Assembly: GCA_002753225.1 (NCBI GenBank)
Contig: PDZS01000001.1
Location: forward strand, 124,001-188,000
Length of the DNA stretch: 64,000 bases
From: Deltaproteobacteria bacterium YD0425bin51
GTDB taxonomy: Bacteria > Desulfobacterota > Desulfobacteria > Desulfobacterales > YD0425bin51
Direction: 5' to 3'
This document shows, in pieces, positions 8,369-17,683 of this stretch; the first letter of the stretch is position 1; the number at the start of each line of letters is the position of its first letter. Under the pieces are notes generated by a model. It was not told the DNA's origin. It saw only the letters and a list, made by a program, of their open reading frames with translations, and searched no databases. The position numbers and the translations under genes were made by a program.

Positions 8369-10459
8369 GTGTTTGAAAAAATTAAAAAAAGAGACGGAAG
8401 AATTGTAGAGTTTGATTCATCTAAAATTACATCGGCAATTTTTAAAGCTGGAAAGGCTACTGGAGAATTTGATGAAAAAGAAGCAAGAAAGCTTACTATC
8501 CGAGTACTTTCTTTAGCGAGAGATCTTAAGCTTGGGCCACTTCCAGAAGTTGAAGAGGTTCAAGATATTGTAGAGAGAGTTCTTCTTGATTCTCCATTTC
8601 ATAAGACCTCAAAAGCTTATATTCTTTACAGGGAGCAACATAGCCAGATAAGAAATATTGCAACAAAAGCAAACGTCGATTTGGTTGAAAATTATATACA
8701 AAAGCTAGATTGGAAGATTAAAGAGAATAGCAATATGTGTTATTCTCTACAAGGCTTAAACAATTATATCTCTTCAGATATTACATCAGAATATTGGCTA
8801 AATCGTGTTTATCCTCCTGAAATTCGTATGGCGCATAAAAATGGAGATATGCATATTCATGATCTGAGTCTTCTCTCTGTATATTGTGTTGGCTGGGATT
8901 TAAAAGATTTGCTTATGGAAGGATTTAAAGGTGTTGAAGGTAAGGTCGAAAGCGCTCCTCCAAAACATTTTAGATCAGCGTTGGGGCAAATTGTTAATTT
9001 TTTTTATACACTTCAAGGTGAGGCAGCTGGCGCTCAAGCGATTTCAAATTTCGATACGCTTCTTGCTCCTTTTGTGCATTTTGATGAGCTTAATTACAAT
9101 GAAGTAAAGCAGGCTATACAAGAGTTTGTTTTTAACATAAATATCCCTACAAGGGTAGGTTTCCAAACGCCTTTTACAAATATAACAATGGATTTGTTTG
9201 TTCCTTCTACATTAAAAGATCATCCTGTAATAATTGGTGGGATAATGGGAGATAAGACATATTCTGAATTTCAGAAGGAAATGGATATGATAAATATGGC
9301 ATTTGCAGAAGTTATGATGGGCGGAGATGCCAGAGGTAGAGTTTTTACTTTTCCTATTCCTACATACAACGTAACTACGGCTTTTAACTGGGAGAATCCC
9401 AATTTAGAAAAGATATGGAAGATGACTGCAAAATATGGTATTCCATATTTTTCAAATTTCGTCAATTCTGATATGTCTCCTGAAGATGCAAGATCTATGT
9501 GCTGCCGTTTAAGATTAGATAACCGCGAACTTTTAAAGCGAGGGGGAGGCTTGTTTGGAGCAAATCCTCTTACTGGTTCAATAGGTGTTGTTACAATAAA
9601 TATGCCTCGTATAGGTTATCTTGCGAGCGATGAATCAGATTTTTTTGATCGTTTAAAAAAGGTAATTCATTTGGCTAAAGATAGTCTTGTAACCAAAAGG
9701 AAAATACTTGAGAGGTTTACTAGCCAAAATCTTTATCCTTACTCCAAATTTTATCTTAGAGAAGTTAAAGAAAAAACAGGTTTTTATTGGAAAAATCATT
9801 TTTCCACAATAGGTATTATTGGAATGAATGAGGCTTGTACAAATTATTTAAAAGTAAATATAACAACAGAAAAAGGACAAAAGTTTGCTTTAAAAGTAAT
9901 GAATTTTATGAGAGATGAAATGCTAAAAATTCAGGAAGAACTGGGTGATTTATTTAATTTAGAAGCAACACCTGGAGAAGGAACTTCATATCGCCTTGCT
10001 ATGATTGATAAAAAGCGTTTTCATGATATAATATGCGCAAATGAAGAGGATTATAAGAAAGGGATTGCTCCATACTATACAAATTCAACCCAACTTCCAG
10101 TAAATTTTACTAGTGATATTTATGAAACCTTAAAACTTCAAGATGATCTTCAAACAAAATATACAGGAGGTACAGTACTACATATATACATAGGTGAGCA
10201 GGTAAATGATATGAGCGTTTTAAAAGGACTTGTAAGAAAGGTTGCAACAAATTTTAAGCTTCCTTATTTTACAATTACGCCAACATTTAGTGTCTGCTCT
10301 GCCCATGGCTATCTTAATGGAAAACAAGAGATTTGTCCTAAATGTAATACAGAAACAGAGGTTTATTCAAGAGTTGTTGGATATTTAAGACCTATTAAAC
10401 AATGGAACAATGGTAAACAGGCTGAGTTTAATGACAGAAAAACATATGATATAAAATAA
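8369..10459 (+). CDS. nrdD: Anaerobic ribonucleoside-triphosphate reductase
   Basis: Class III ribonucleotide reductase, a glycyl-radical enzyme that makes dNTPs without oxygen. The 696-residue protein begins with an ATP-cone (KKRDGRIVEFDSSKITSAI, ~4-95) for allosteric control, then the large catalytic barrel. Near the C-terminus are a zinc site (VCSAHGYLNG and ICPKCN) and the radical loop RPIKQWNNGKQAEF with Gly682 as the radical site, 14 residues from the end. Start is GTG at 8369 after an AGGGGGT ribosome site. Two NrdR-type boxes lie upstream. No nrdG activase gene is next to it or elsewhere in the window, so activation must be encoded at another locus. Confidence 0.95.
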   Translation: MFEKIKKRDGRIVEFDSSKITSAIFKAGKATGEFDEKEARKLTIRVLSLARDLKLGPLPEVEEVQDIVERVLLDSPFHKTSKAYILYREQHSQIRNIATKANVDLVENYIQKLDWKIKENSNMCYSLQGLNNYISSDITSEYWLNRVYPPEIRMAHKNGDMHIHDLSLLSVYCVGWDLKDLLMEGFKGVEGKVESAPPKHFRSALGQIVNFFYTLQGEAAGAQAISNFDTLLAPFVHFDELNYNEVKQAIQEFVFNINIPTRVGFQTPFTNITMDLFVPSTLKDHPVIIGGIMGDKTYSEFQKEMDMINMAFAEVMMGGDARGRVFTFPIPTYNVTTAFNWENPNLEKIWKMTAKYGIPYFSNFVNSDMSPEDARSMCCRLRLDNRELLKRGGGLFGANPLTGSIGVVTINMPRIGYLASDESDFFDRLKKVIHLAKDSLVTKRKILERFTSQNLYPYSKFYLREVKEKTGFYWKNHFSTIGIIGMNEACTNYLKVNITTEKGQKFALKVMNFMRDEMLKIQEELGDLFNLEATPGEGTSYRLAMIDKKRFHDIICANEEDYKKGIAPYYTNSTQLPVNFTSDIYETLKLQDDLQTKYTGGTVLHIYIGEQVNDMSVLKGLVRKVATNFKLPYFTITPTFSVCSAHGYLNGKQEICPKCNTETEVYSRVVGYLRPIKQWNNGKQAEFNDRKTYDIK

Positions 10460-10463
10460 ATAT

Positions 10464-10493
10464 TTGACGTAAGCACATTAATTAACGTATATT
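10464..10493 (+). promoter_or_regulatory. Possible sigma-70 promoter for yajC-secDF
   Basis: TTGACG (10464-10469) and TATATT (10488-10493) are separated by 18 bases, just after the nrdD stop and about 50 bases before yajC. Both are five-of-six matches or close. It would drive the yajC-secD-secF cluster independently of nrdD. Confidence 0.4.
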
Positions 10494-10541
10494 AATTTTC
10501 TATTTTTTAGAAGCGTTAAATAATATTTAAGGAGGTATACA

Positions 10542-10913
10542 TTGGTGAGTATTGCATATGCTGCAAATGGAGTGCAAGGAGCAGGAGGAGGTTTTACTGC
10601 TCTTATACCGTTGCTTATAATGTTTGTCATATTCTATTTTTTGCTGATTAGACCCCAGCAAAAAAAAGTAAAAGAGCATCGGGAAATGGTTGAAAATTTG
10701 AAAAAAGGGGACAAGATAGTAACAAGCGGTGGTATTCATGGTCGTATTACATCGCTTGATGATACTACGCTAACAATTGAGATTGCAGATAAGGTGCGCG
10801 TAAAATTGAATAGAGGGAATATTGCAACTATAATTCCAGCAACTGGAGCGCAAGTTTCTTCTGAAAAAGAAAAAGATAAGGCTGAACAACCTGAAAAAAA
10901 TGAACAAAAGTAA
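10542..10913 (+). CDS. yajC: Sec translocon accessory protein YajC
   Basis: YajC is the small inner-membrane partner of SecDF in protein export. The 123-residue protein has one membrane segment (~19-38, ending YFLLIRPQQKK, the family hallmark) followed by a soluble domain with GDKIVTSGGIHGRI. The GTG at 10542 follows a strong AAGGAGG; a TTG three bases earlier is a less likely start. The C-terminus is highly charged (Lys/Glu). It is directly upstream of secD and secF, the standard order. Confidence 0.96.
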   Translation: MVSIAYAANGVQGAGGGFTALIPLLIMFVIFYFLLIRPQQKKVKEHREMVENLKKGDKIVTSGGIHGRITSLDDTTLTIEIADKVRVKLNRGNIATIIPATGAQVSSEKEKDKAEQPEKNEQK

Positions 10914-10930
10914 ACGAAAGGAAGATAACT

Positions 10931-12508
10931 TTGAAGGAACTTTCATTTAAGCTCGTTATATCTATTGTTATTATGGTTCTTGGTATTATTTATATTATAC
11001 CAACAATAAAACCGGGAATTTGGCCATATAAAAAGATTAATTTGGGGCTAGACCTTCAAGGAGGAATGCATTTAATACTTGAGGTTGATGCAAATAAGGC
11101 TGTTGAAAATAGTTTAGGAAGAACTGTTGAAGATATTAGAAATTCTTTAAAAAAAGAAAATATAGCAAATTTTGAATTAAATCGTATTGAGGGAATAAAG
11201 ATATCTTTAAAGCTTACAAGTTCAGCAGATAAAGATAAGTTCGAAAAGATTTTAGATAAAGAATTTCCTGAAGTTCGTATAATATCAAGAGCTATAGCAG
11301 ATTCTATAACTACTGTTCTAATGGGGCTTCCAGATAAAGAGATCGAGCGTATAAAAAAATTATCAACAGAGCAGGCTTTAGAAACTATTAGAAACCGTAT
11401 AGATCAGTTTGGAGTTAGTGAACCTGACATAAGGATTCGTGGGGAAAATCAAATTTTGGTTCAACTGCCAGGTGTTAAAGATGTAGAACGGGCAAAAGCA
11501 CTAATTGGGAAAACTGCTATTTTAGAGTTTAAGATAGTCGATGATGAACACGATCTTAACGCAGCTATTAAAGGTGATGTTCCATCAGGAAGTGAAATCC
11601 TTTACCAATCTTTAGAAGATAGAGAAACTAATAGGACTAAAAAAACTCCTTTTTTGTTAAAAAAACAAGCGCTTTTAAGCGGATCATATTTAACAGATGC
11701 TAGAGTTCAATTTGATTCTCAATACAATGAACCCTATGTATCTATCGATTTTGATAAAAAAGGTGCAAGGCTTTTTGAAAGAATAACAGAGGAAAATGTT
11801 CATAAACGACTTGCTATAGTTTTAGACCAAACTGTTTATTCTGCGCCTGTAATTCAAGAAAAAATAAGCGGTGGCGCTGCTAGGATTACAGGGAGTTTTA
11901 CCCCAGATGAAGCCCGTGATCTTGCTATAGTTTTAAGAGCAGGCGCTTTGCCAGCTCCTGTTACAATAGCTGAAGAAAGAACAGTTGGCCCATCTCTTGG
12001 AACAGATTCTATAACCAAGGGGATACTTTCCATGATAGTTGGCACTATATTGATATTTTTATATATGATGATTTATTATAAAGGGTCAGGGTTGATTGCT
12101 GATGTTGCTGTTTTGTTTAATATTATTTTGATTTGTGCAGGACTTGCCATGCTTCAGGCTACTTTAACTTTACCAGGTATGGCTGGAATTGTTTTAACCA
12201 TTGGTATGGCAGTAGATGCTAATGTTCTTATATTTGAGCGTATAAGAGAAGAGCTTATTGTTGGTAAATCTGTGCGAGCTGCAATTAATGCTGGGTATGA
12301 TAGAGCTTCAATTGCAATTTTAGATTCAAATATTGCGACACTTATAGCAGCTCTTGTTTTATTCCAATTTGGAACAGGAACTATAAAAGGCTTCGCTGTG
12401 ACGCTTAGTCTAGGAATTGTCGCAAGCTTGTTTACAGCCCTTATCATAACACGGTTAATTTTTGATTTAATAATGAATAAATGGAACGTAAAGCAGTTAA
12501 GCATATAA
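10931..12508 (+). CDS. secD: Protein translocase subunit SecD
   Basis: SecD, an RND-superfamily subunit, uses the proton gradient to pull exported proteins out of the SecYEG channel on the periplasmic side. The 525-residue protein has an N-terminal membrane segment, the NLGLDLQGGMHLILEVD motif (~36-52), a large periplasmic P1 region, and five C-terminal membrane segments including GIVLTIGMAVDANVLIFERIREE. Start appears to be TTG at 10931, after GAAAGGAAGA, because the next ATG lies well inside the first membrane segment. Cotranscribed with yajC (17 bases upstream) and secF (19 bases downstream). Confidence 0.96.
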   Translation: MKELSFKLVISIVIMVLGIIYIIPTIKPGIWPYKKINLGLDLQGGMHLILEVDANKAVENSLGRTVEDIRNSLKKENIANFELNRIEGIKISLKLTSSADKDKFEKILDKEFPEVRIISRAIADSITTVLMGLPDKEIERIKKLSTEQALETIRNRIDQFGVSEPDIRIRGENQILVQLPGVKDVERAKALIGKTAILEFKIVDDEHDLNAAIKGDVPSGSEILYQSLEDRETNRTKKTPFLLKKQALLSGSYLTDARVQFDSQYNEPYVSIDFDKKGARLFERITEENVHKRLAIVLDQTVYSAPVIQEKISGGAARITGSFTPDEARDLAIVLRAGALPAPVTIAEERTVGPSLGTDSITKGILSMIVGTILIFLYMMIYYKGSGLIADVAVLFNIILICAGLAMLQATLTLPGMAGIVLTIGMAVDANVLIFERIREELIVGKSVRAAINAGYDRASIAILDSNIATLIAALVLFQFGTGTIKGFAVTLSLGIVASLFTALIITRLIFDLIMNKWNVKQLSI

Positions 12509-12527
12509 AAACTAAGGAAGGGATAAG

Positions 12528-13574
12528 ATGATTCAATTAATTAAACCCGGTATAAACATTGATTTTATTGGTAAGAGAAAAATAGCAATAAGCATTTCAA
12601 TCGCATTTATTATCATTAGTTTTATAAGCTTAGCACTTCATAAAGGTCCAAGATACGGCATAGATTTTGTAGGTGGTACATTAATTCAGTTAAAGTTTCA
12701 TTCTCCTGTAAAAATAGATAATATTAAATCAGCTTTAATGAGTGTTGATATTTCAAAAGCAACTGTACAAGAATTTGGTGATAAATCTGAAAATGAATAT
12801 CTTATAAATACTGAGTCTTTGATTTTAACTAACCAGCAATTTCAACAAGCATTAAAAAGCAGTCTTAAAGCTAAAACTAATAGTGATGCTGAAATAAGGC
12901 GTGTTGAAAAAGTCGGACCTCAGGTTGGAAGTGAGCTTAGAGAAAAGGCTCTCCTTGCTATTTTTTATGCTGTTTTATTTATTTCAATATATATATCAGG
13001 CAGATTTGAGTTGAAATGGGGATTATGCGGTGCAATGGGGGCAATTCTCATCGCATCTGTTTATTTTTTATACCTCTTAAAAGTCCCTCTTACTGCTTTA
13101 ATTATTATTGCTTTAATTATTACTATTGTATTTTTTGGGTATTTTGAGCTCAAATTTGCAATGGGCGCTTTGCTTTCTCTTATTCATGACGTTATTATGA
13201 TAGTAGGCTGCTTTTCTATCTTAAACAAAGAGATAGACCTTCCTATTATAGCCGCAATACTTACAATTGCTGGCTACTCTTTAAATGATACCATAATTGT
13301 TTTTGACAGAATCCGTGAAAATTTAAAGAAATATAGTAAAGAGCCTTTAGAGATAATCTTAAATAAAAGTGTGAATGAAACCTTGAGCCGTACAGTCCTC
13401 ACTTCTTTAACTGCTTTAGCTGTTGTTTTATCGTTATTCTTCTTAGGCGGTGGAATCATTCATGATTTTTCTTTTGCATTAATTATTGGAATTGTTGTTG
13501 GAACATATTCTTCAGTATATATCGCAAGCCCTATTTTACTTGCATTTCACAATACAGGGAAAAAGCGAAAGTAG
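12528..13574 (+). CDS. secF: Protein translocase subunit SecF with internal membrane insertion
   Basis: SecF pairs with SecD. Family marks are the YGIDFVGGTLIQLKF motif (~43-57) and AGYSLNDTIIVFDRIREN (~248-265). At 348 residues it is about 40-50 longer than typical SecF. The excess lies at residues ~160-206: the segment SIYISGRFELKWG is followed by two extra hydrophobic stretches and then a similar FFGYFELKFAMGALLSLIHDV, as if the membrane-2 exit region had been duplicated. The reading frame is intact, so this is a real extension and not a frameshift. ATG start with a GGAAGGGATAAG ribosome region. Confidence 0.94.
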   Translation: MIQLIKPGINIDFIGKRKIAISISIAFIIISFISLALHKGPRYGIDFVGGTLIQLKFHSPVKIDNIKSALMSVDISKATVQEFGDKSENEYLINTESLILTNQQFQQALKSSLKAKTNSDAEIRRVEKVGPQVGSELREKALLAIFYAVLFISIYISGRFELKWGLCGAMGAILIASVYFLYLLKVPLTALIIIALIITIVFFGYFELKFAMGALLSLIHDVIMIVGCFSILNKEIDLPIIAAILTIAGYSLNDTIIVFDRIRENLKKYSKEPLEIILNKSVNETLSRTVLTSLTALAVVLSLFFLGGGIIHDFSFALIIGIVVGTYSSVYIASPILLAFHNTGKKRK

Positions 13575-13586
13575 TTTTTTTATTAT

Positions 13587-14315
13587 ATGGGTAAATATAT
13601 TGTAGTATTTTTCTTTTTTTTTATTTCTGCTTGTCAAACAGTAAAGCCAAGAGAAGCTCCAGATATAGAGACTTTTCAAAAGCAAATAGATGAAACAAAT
13701 AAGAAGATAGATGATATAGCCCACAGATTATCAGTAATCCAGTTTATGGTGGATAATCACCAAAAGGTTATTTCTGACTTCAAATGGGGTAAGGATAACT
13801 CAATTGGGGAAAAAGAAATAACTATGAATGATAAAGATTCAGGGTTATTTTTAAAAGAAAAAAATATAGAAGAAAATCAAAAAGTAAAAGAAATTAAGTT
13901 ACCGAAAGAAACAAAATTACCTCAGGAAAAAACATTTTCTTCAGAACCTGATAAGCTATATAATTCTGCCATGAGTGCTTTTAATGGCCATAAATATAAA
14001 GAAGCTCTTTCCCTATTTAAACAATTTGCTGAAAATTATCAAAGACATAATCTGTCTGAAAATGCTCTTTATTGGACAGGGGAATGCTTTTATGCATTAA
14101 AAGATTATAAAGGTGCACTTTCAGCTTTCAATAGTGTTATGGAAAAGTATCCAGAAGGAAGAAAGATGGCAGATTCCCTCTTAAAGATTGGGTATTCATA
14201 TTTAGAATTAAATGATAATAATAATGCTAAAGATTATTTAAAAAGGGTAGTTAAAAATTATCCATTTAGCTCTGCAAGTTCTAAAGCTGAGGAAAAGTTA
14301 AAACATCTTCAATGA
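13587..14315 (+). CDS. CpoB/YbgF-like TPR lipoprotein
   Basis: A 242-residue envelope protein with the architecture of CpoB (YbgF), which coordinates peptidoglycan synthesis and outer-membrane constriction with the Tol-Pal system. The N-terminus is an unusual run of Phe and a lipobox-like ISAC (Cys16), then a predicted coiled coil (~28-75) with heptad hydrophobics, a charged linker, and three tetratricopeptide-type repeats (~120-240) starting DKLYNSAMSAFNGHKYKEAL. E. coli CpoB is soluble, so a lipid anchor would differ. No tol or pal gene lies nearby; it sits between secF and dprA with a four-base overlap to the latter. Confidence 0.8.
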   Translation: MGKYIVVFFFFFISACQTVKPREAPDIETFQKQIDETNKKIDDIAHRLSVIQFMVDNHQKVISDFKWGKDNSIGEKEITMNDKDSGLFLKEKNIEENQKVKEIKLPKETKLPQEKTFSSEPDKLYNSAMSAFNGHKYKEALSLFKQFAENYQRHNLSENALYWTGECFYALKDYKGALSAFNSVMEKYPEGRKMADSLLKIGYSYLELNDNNNAKDYLKRVVKNYPFSSASSKAEEKLKHLQ

Positions 14316-15400
14316 TATCTAAACTCCTGCCATGGTTTGCCTTAAAAAGTGTTCCGGGTATAGGAAACAATTTGTTTAAAAGGTTAATTGACAGATTTAA
14401 ATGTCCTGAATCTGTTTTTAAAGCTTCAGAACAAAGCCTATATCAAGTAAAAGGTATATCTGAAAAACTTGTATCTGCTATAAAAAATCATAAAATCCCT
14501 TCATGGGTTGAAAGAGAAATAGACACGGTTATAAAAAAAGGGTATAGGGTTATTACTCTTATAGATGCTTATTACCCAAAACTTCTTCTTGAAATTCCTG
14601 ATCCGCCATCTTTTTTGTATGTTTATGGAAACATTGACAGTTCTATAAAAAACATTGCTATTGTAGGATCTCGCTCTGCTACAAATTATGGGATTTCAGC
14701 TACTAAGCGATTATGTTCTGAGCTTGTTGATTTTGGGATAACTATTGTAAGCGGTCTTGCAAAAGGAATTGATACAGCAGCTCATATTGGCACATTAAGC
14801 GCTAAAGGTAAAACTATTGCTGTTTTAGGGAGTGGACTTTTACGTGTTTATCCTGAAGAAAATATTTCACTTTTTCATAAAATTGCAGAAAATGGAGCTG
14901 TTATTTCAGAGTTTTCACTTACAGAAAGCCCTAATAAATACAATTTCCCCCTTAGGAATAGAATTATTAGCGGCGTTTCACTTGGAACAGTTGTTGTAGA
15001 AGCTGCTCAAAAAAGTGGGTCATTAATTACAGCAAAACTTGCGTTGGACCAAAATAGGGAAGTTTTTGCAGTTCCAGGTCAGGTTGATTCTTTTAAAAGC
15101 TTTGGAACTCATAATTTAATAAAACAAGGCGCAAAATTAGTAGTGACTGCTCAAGATATTATAGATGAAATTTCAAATATTATTGATGTTAAAAGTCCTG
15201 TGCAAAAAAATAGACCATTAGATATATCTGAAGAAGAATTACATATTTTAGATTCTATTGAAATTGTACCAATTCATATTGATGAAATAGTTAGAAAGAC
15301 AGGGATAGAAGTTAGTAAAATCTCTAGCATTCTTTTAATGTTAGAGTTAAAAGGGATAGTAAAACAGTTGCAAGGGAAATTTTTTTCTAAGGAGGTTTAA
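14312..15400 (+). CDS. dprA: DNA-processing protein DprA
   Basis: DprA (Smf) binds incoming single-stranded DNA and loads RecA during natural transformation; it is also widespread in bacteria not known to be competent. The 362-residue protein has an N-terminal helix-hairpin-helix-like region (VPGIGNNLFKRL, ~14-25), the Rossmann-like core with IVGSRSATNYG (~115) and SGLAKGIDTAAHIG, and a C-terminal winged-helix domain (~295-362). It starts inside the stop of the CpoB-like gene (ATGA) and ends eight bases before topA, a common dprA-topA pairing. Confidence 0.95.
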   Translation: MISKLLPWFALKSVPGIGNNLFKRLIDRFKCPESVFKASEQSLYQVKGISEKLVSAIKNHKIPSWVEREIDTVIKKGYRVITLIDAYYPKLLLEIPDPPSFLYVYGNIDSSIKNIAIVGSRSATNYGISATKRLCSELVDFGITIVSGLAKGIDTAAHIGTLSAKGKTIAVLGSGLLRVYPEENISLFHKIAENGAVISEFSLTESPNKYNFPLRNRIISGVSLGTVVVEAAQKSGSLITAKLALDQNREVFAVPGQVDSFKSFGTHNLIKQGAKLVVTAQDIIDEISNIIDVKSPVQKNRPLDISEEELHILDSIEIVPIHIDEIVRKTGIEVSKISSILLMLELKGIVKQLQGKFFSKEV

Positions 15401-15408
15401 GGAAGTTT

Positions 15409-17676
15409 GTGGATAAGCCGCTTATAATTGTAGAGTCTCCAACAAAAGTGAAGACTATTCAGAAATATATGGGAAGCGATTACAATGTTGCTGCAACTTT
15501 AGGGCATATAAAGGATCTTCCTCAAAAAACTCTAGGTGTTGACATAGAAAATGAGTTTGAACCTGATTATCAAATCATACCTGGAAAGCAAAAAATAGTA
15601 AAAGCATTAAAAAAAGCAGCAGGAGATGCAAAGGATATATATTTGGCTCCTGACCCTGATAGGGAAGGTGAAGCAATAGCGTGGCACACTGCTGGTTCTT
15701 TAAAGGCAAAAGGAAGAACTTTTCACAGGGTTCTTTTCCATGAGCTTACTAAAAAAGCAATAAGTGAAGCAATGGCAAAGCCTATTGAGCTGAATAAAGA
15801 CAAATATGAAGCTCAGCAAGCCCGGAGGATATTAGACAGGCTTGTAGGGTATCAAATTTCGCCTTTGTTGTGGGGTAAAGTAAAAAGAGGCTTAAGCGCT
15901 GGCCGTGTTCAATCTGTTGCTGTCAGGATAATCTGTGAGAGAGAACGGAAAATTTATGCTTTTGTGCCAAATGAATATTGGTCTATTACTGTTTATTTTG
16001 AAGTTAATTCAAAACAATTTACAGCAAAACTTACAAAAAAAAATAATGAAAATATTTCATTATCAAATGAAAAAGAAGTTAACCAAATTTTAGAAGAATT
16101 AAAAGGGAAAGATTTAATAGTTGAAAAGATTGTAAGAAAGACCAATAAAAAAAATCCAAATCCACCTTTTACTACAAGCAAGTTACAGCAAGATGCAATA
16201 AGAAGATTAAAATTTTCTGCAAAAAAAACAATGGTTGTAGCTCAGCAGCTATATGAGGGAGTTGATTTGGGATCAGATGGTTCTGTTGGGCTTATTACAT
16301 ATATGCGTACAGATTCAACAAGAGTTTCAAAAGAAGCATTAGATGAGACTCAAAAGTTTATTACTGAAAAATTTGGCGAAGATTACAGTCTTAAAGAACA
16401 TAGAACTTTTAAAAATCAAAAGAAAGTTCAAGATGCACATGAGGCGATTAGGCCTACTTCTGTATATTATAAACCTGAAGATGTAGCAAAATTTCTTACA
16501 GAAGATCAAATAGCCCTTTATCGTTTGATTTGGCAAAGATTTGTTGCTTCTCAGATGAAACAGGCTCTGATTGAAACTGTATCTGTATCAATAAAAGCAA
16601 GTGAATATTTATTTTCTGCATCAGGTTCAACTATTTTATTTCCCGGCTTTATGACTTTATATATCTCAAGCGATGACGAAGAGGAAAAAGAAGATACCCT
16701 TCCAAAACTTAGTGAAAATATGATTTTAAGGCCAAATAAGTATGATCCCAAACAGCATTTTACATCTCCTCCTCCTCGCTTTTCAGAGGCTTCCCTTGTA
16801 AAGGAATTAGAAGAAAATGGGATAGGAAGACCAAGCACATATGCTACCATTTTATCAACAATTAGGGAAAAAGGATATGTTGAGGTATCTAAAGGGTATT
16901 TTAAACCTAGCGAACTTGGCTTTATCGTAAATGATCTATTAGTTGAAAATTTTCCAGAAGTATTAGATGTTGAATTTACAGCAAAGATGGAGACAGATTT
17001 AGATTATATAGAATCTTCTAAATTAAACTGTGCAAAGGTTTTATCCCGTTTCTATAATAAATTTAAAAAGAATTTAGATATAGCTTCTAAAGAGATGTTA
17101 AGTATAAGAGGAGTTGGTACTTCCACAGGAATAATTTGCCCTGAATGTAATTTACCTGTTAACATTAAATTTGGTAAAAATGGTCCTTTTCTTGCCTGCA
17201 GTGGATATCCTAAATGTAATTATACTCGAAATTATACTCGTGATGAAAAGGGAAATATCATCCCAGTTGAGCCTTTGGAGCCTCAAGTTTCTGATAAAAT
17301 CTGTGAAAAATGTGAAAGCCCCATGATGATAAAAAGAGGAAGATTTGGACAATTTTTAGCATGTTCAAAATATCCAGAATGTAAAAACACAAAGTCCCTA
17401 TTGCCCCAAAGTGAGAATACAGGTGTAAAATGCCCTGAAAAAGATTGTACAGGAGAAATAGTTTCCAAGAGATCAAAACGGGGGAGAGTCTTTTATGGCT
17501 GTAATCGTTATCCTGATTGTAAATTCGCTTTATGGCAAAAGCCTGTAAATATATCATGCCCAAGCTGCAGCGCAAAATTTTTAGTGGAAAAATCAACAAA
17601 AAAAGAAGGAAAATTTTTATTCTGTGTAGTTAAAGAATGCGGATTTAAAGAAATTTTAAAAGTAGAGGAAAATTAA
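15409..17676 (+). CDS. topA: DNA topoisomerase I
   Basis: Type IA topoisomerase that relaxes negative supercoils. The 755-residue protein has an N-terminal TOPRIM domain (LIIVESPTKVKTIQKYMG; acidic DPDREGE), the catalytic tyrosine Tyr298 in GLITYMRTDSTRVS, and at the C-terminus four cysteine-rich topoisomerase zinc modules, three of them with full four-Cys sets (CPEC..., CEKC..., CPEKDC...) and a last one starting CPSC. Start is GTG at 15409. The upstream dprA is eight bases away. C-terminal zinc modules vary in number between bacteria; four is within the usual range. Confidence 0.97.
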   Translation: MDKPLIIVESPTKVKTIQKYMGSDYNVAATLGHIKDLPQKTLGVDIENEFEPDYQIIPGKQKIVKALKKAAGDAKDIYLAPDPDREGEAIAWHTAGSLKAKGRTFHRVLFHELTKKAISEAMAKPIELNKDKYEAQQARRILDRLVGYQISPLLWGKVKRGLSAGRVQSVAVRIICERERKIYAFVPNEYWSITVYFEVNSKQFTAKLTKKNNENISLSNEKEVNQILEELKGKDLIVEKIVRKTNKKNPNPPFTTSKLQQDAIRRLKFSAKKTMVVAQQLYEGVDLGSDGSVGLITYMRTDSTRVSKEALDETQKFITEKFGEDYSLKEHRTFKNQKKVQDAHEAIRPTSVYYKPEDVAKFLTEDQIALYRLIWQRFVASQMKQALIETVSVSIKASEYLFSASGSTILFPGFMTLYISSDDEEEKEDTLPKLSENMILRPNKYDPKQHFTSPPPRFSEASLVKELEENGIGRPSTYATILSTIREKGYVEVSKGYFKPSELGFIVNDLLVENFPEVLDVEFTAKMETDLDYIESSKLNCAKVLSRFYNKFKKNLDIASKEMLSIRGVGTSTGIICPECNLPVNIKFGKNGPFLACSGYPKCNYTRNYTRDEKGNIIPVEPLEPQVSDKICEKCESPMMIKRGRFGQFLACSKYPECKNTKSLLPQSENTGVKCPEKDCTGEIVSKRSKRGRVFYGCNRYPDCKFALWQKPVNISCPSCSAKFLVEKSTKKEGKFLFCVVKECGFKEILKVEEN

Positions 17677-17683
17677 AATAAAA

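Noticed and set aside
17152..17599. Three overlapping minus-strand frames over the topA zinc modules
   Set aside because: Cysteine codons of the zinc modules fall in other frames here; the topA frame is fully convincing.
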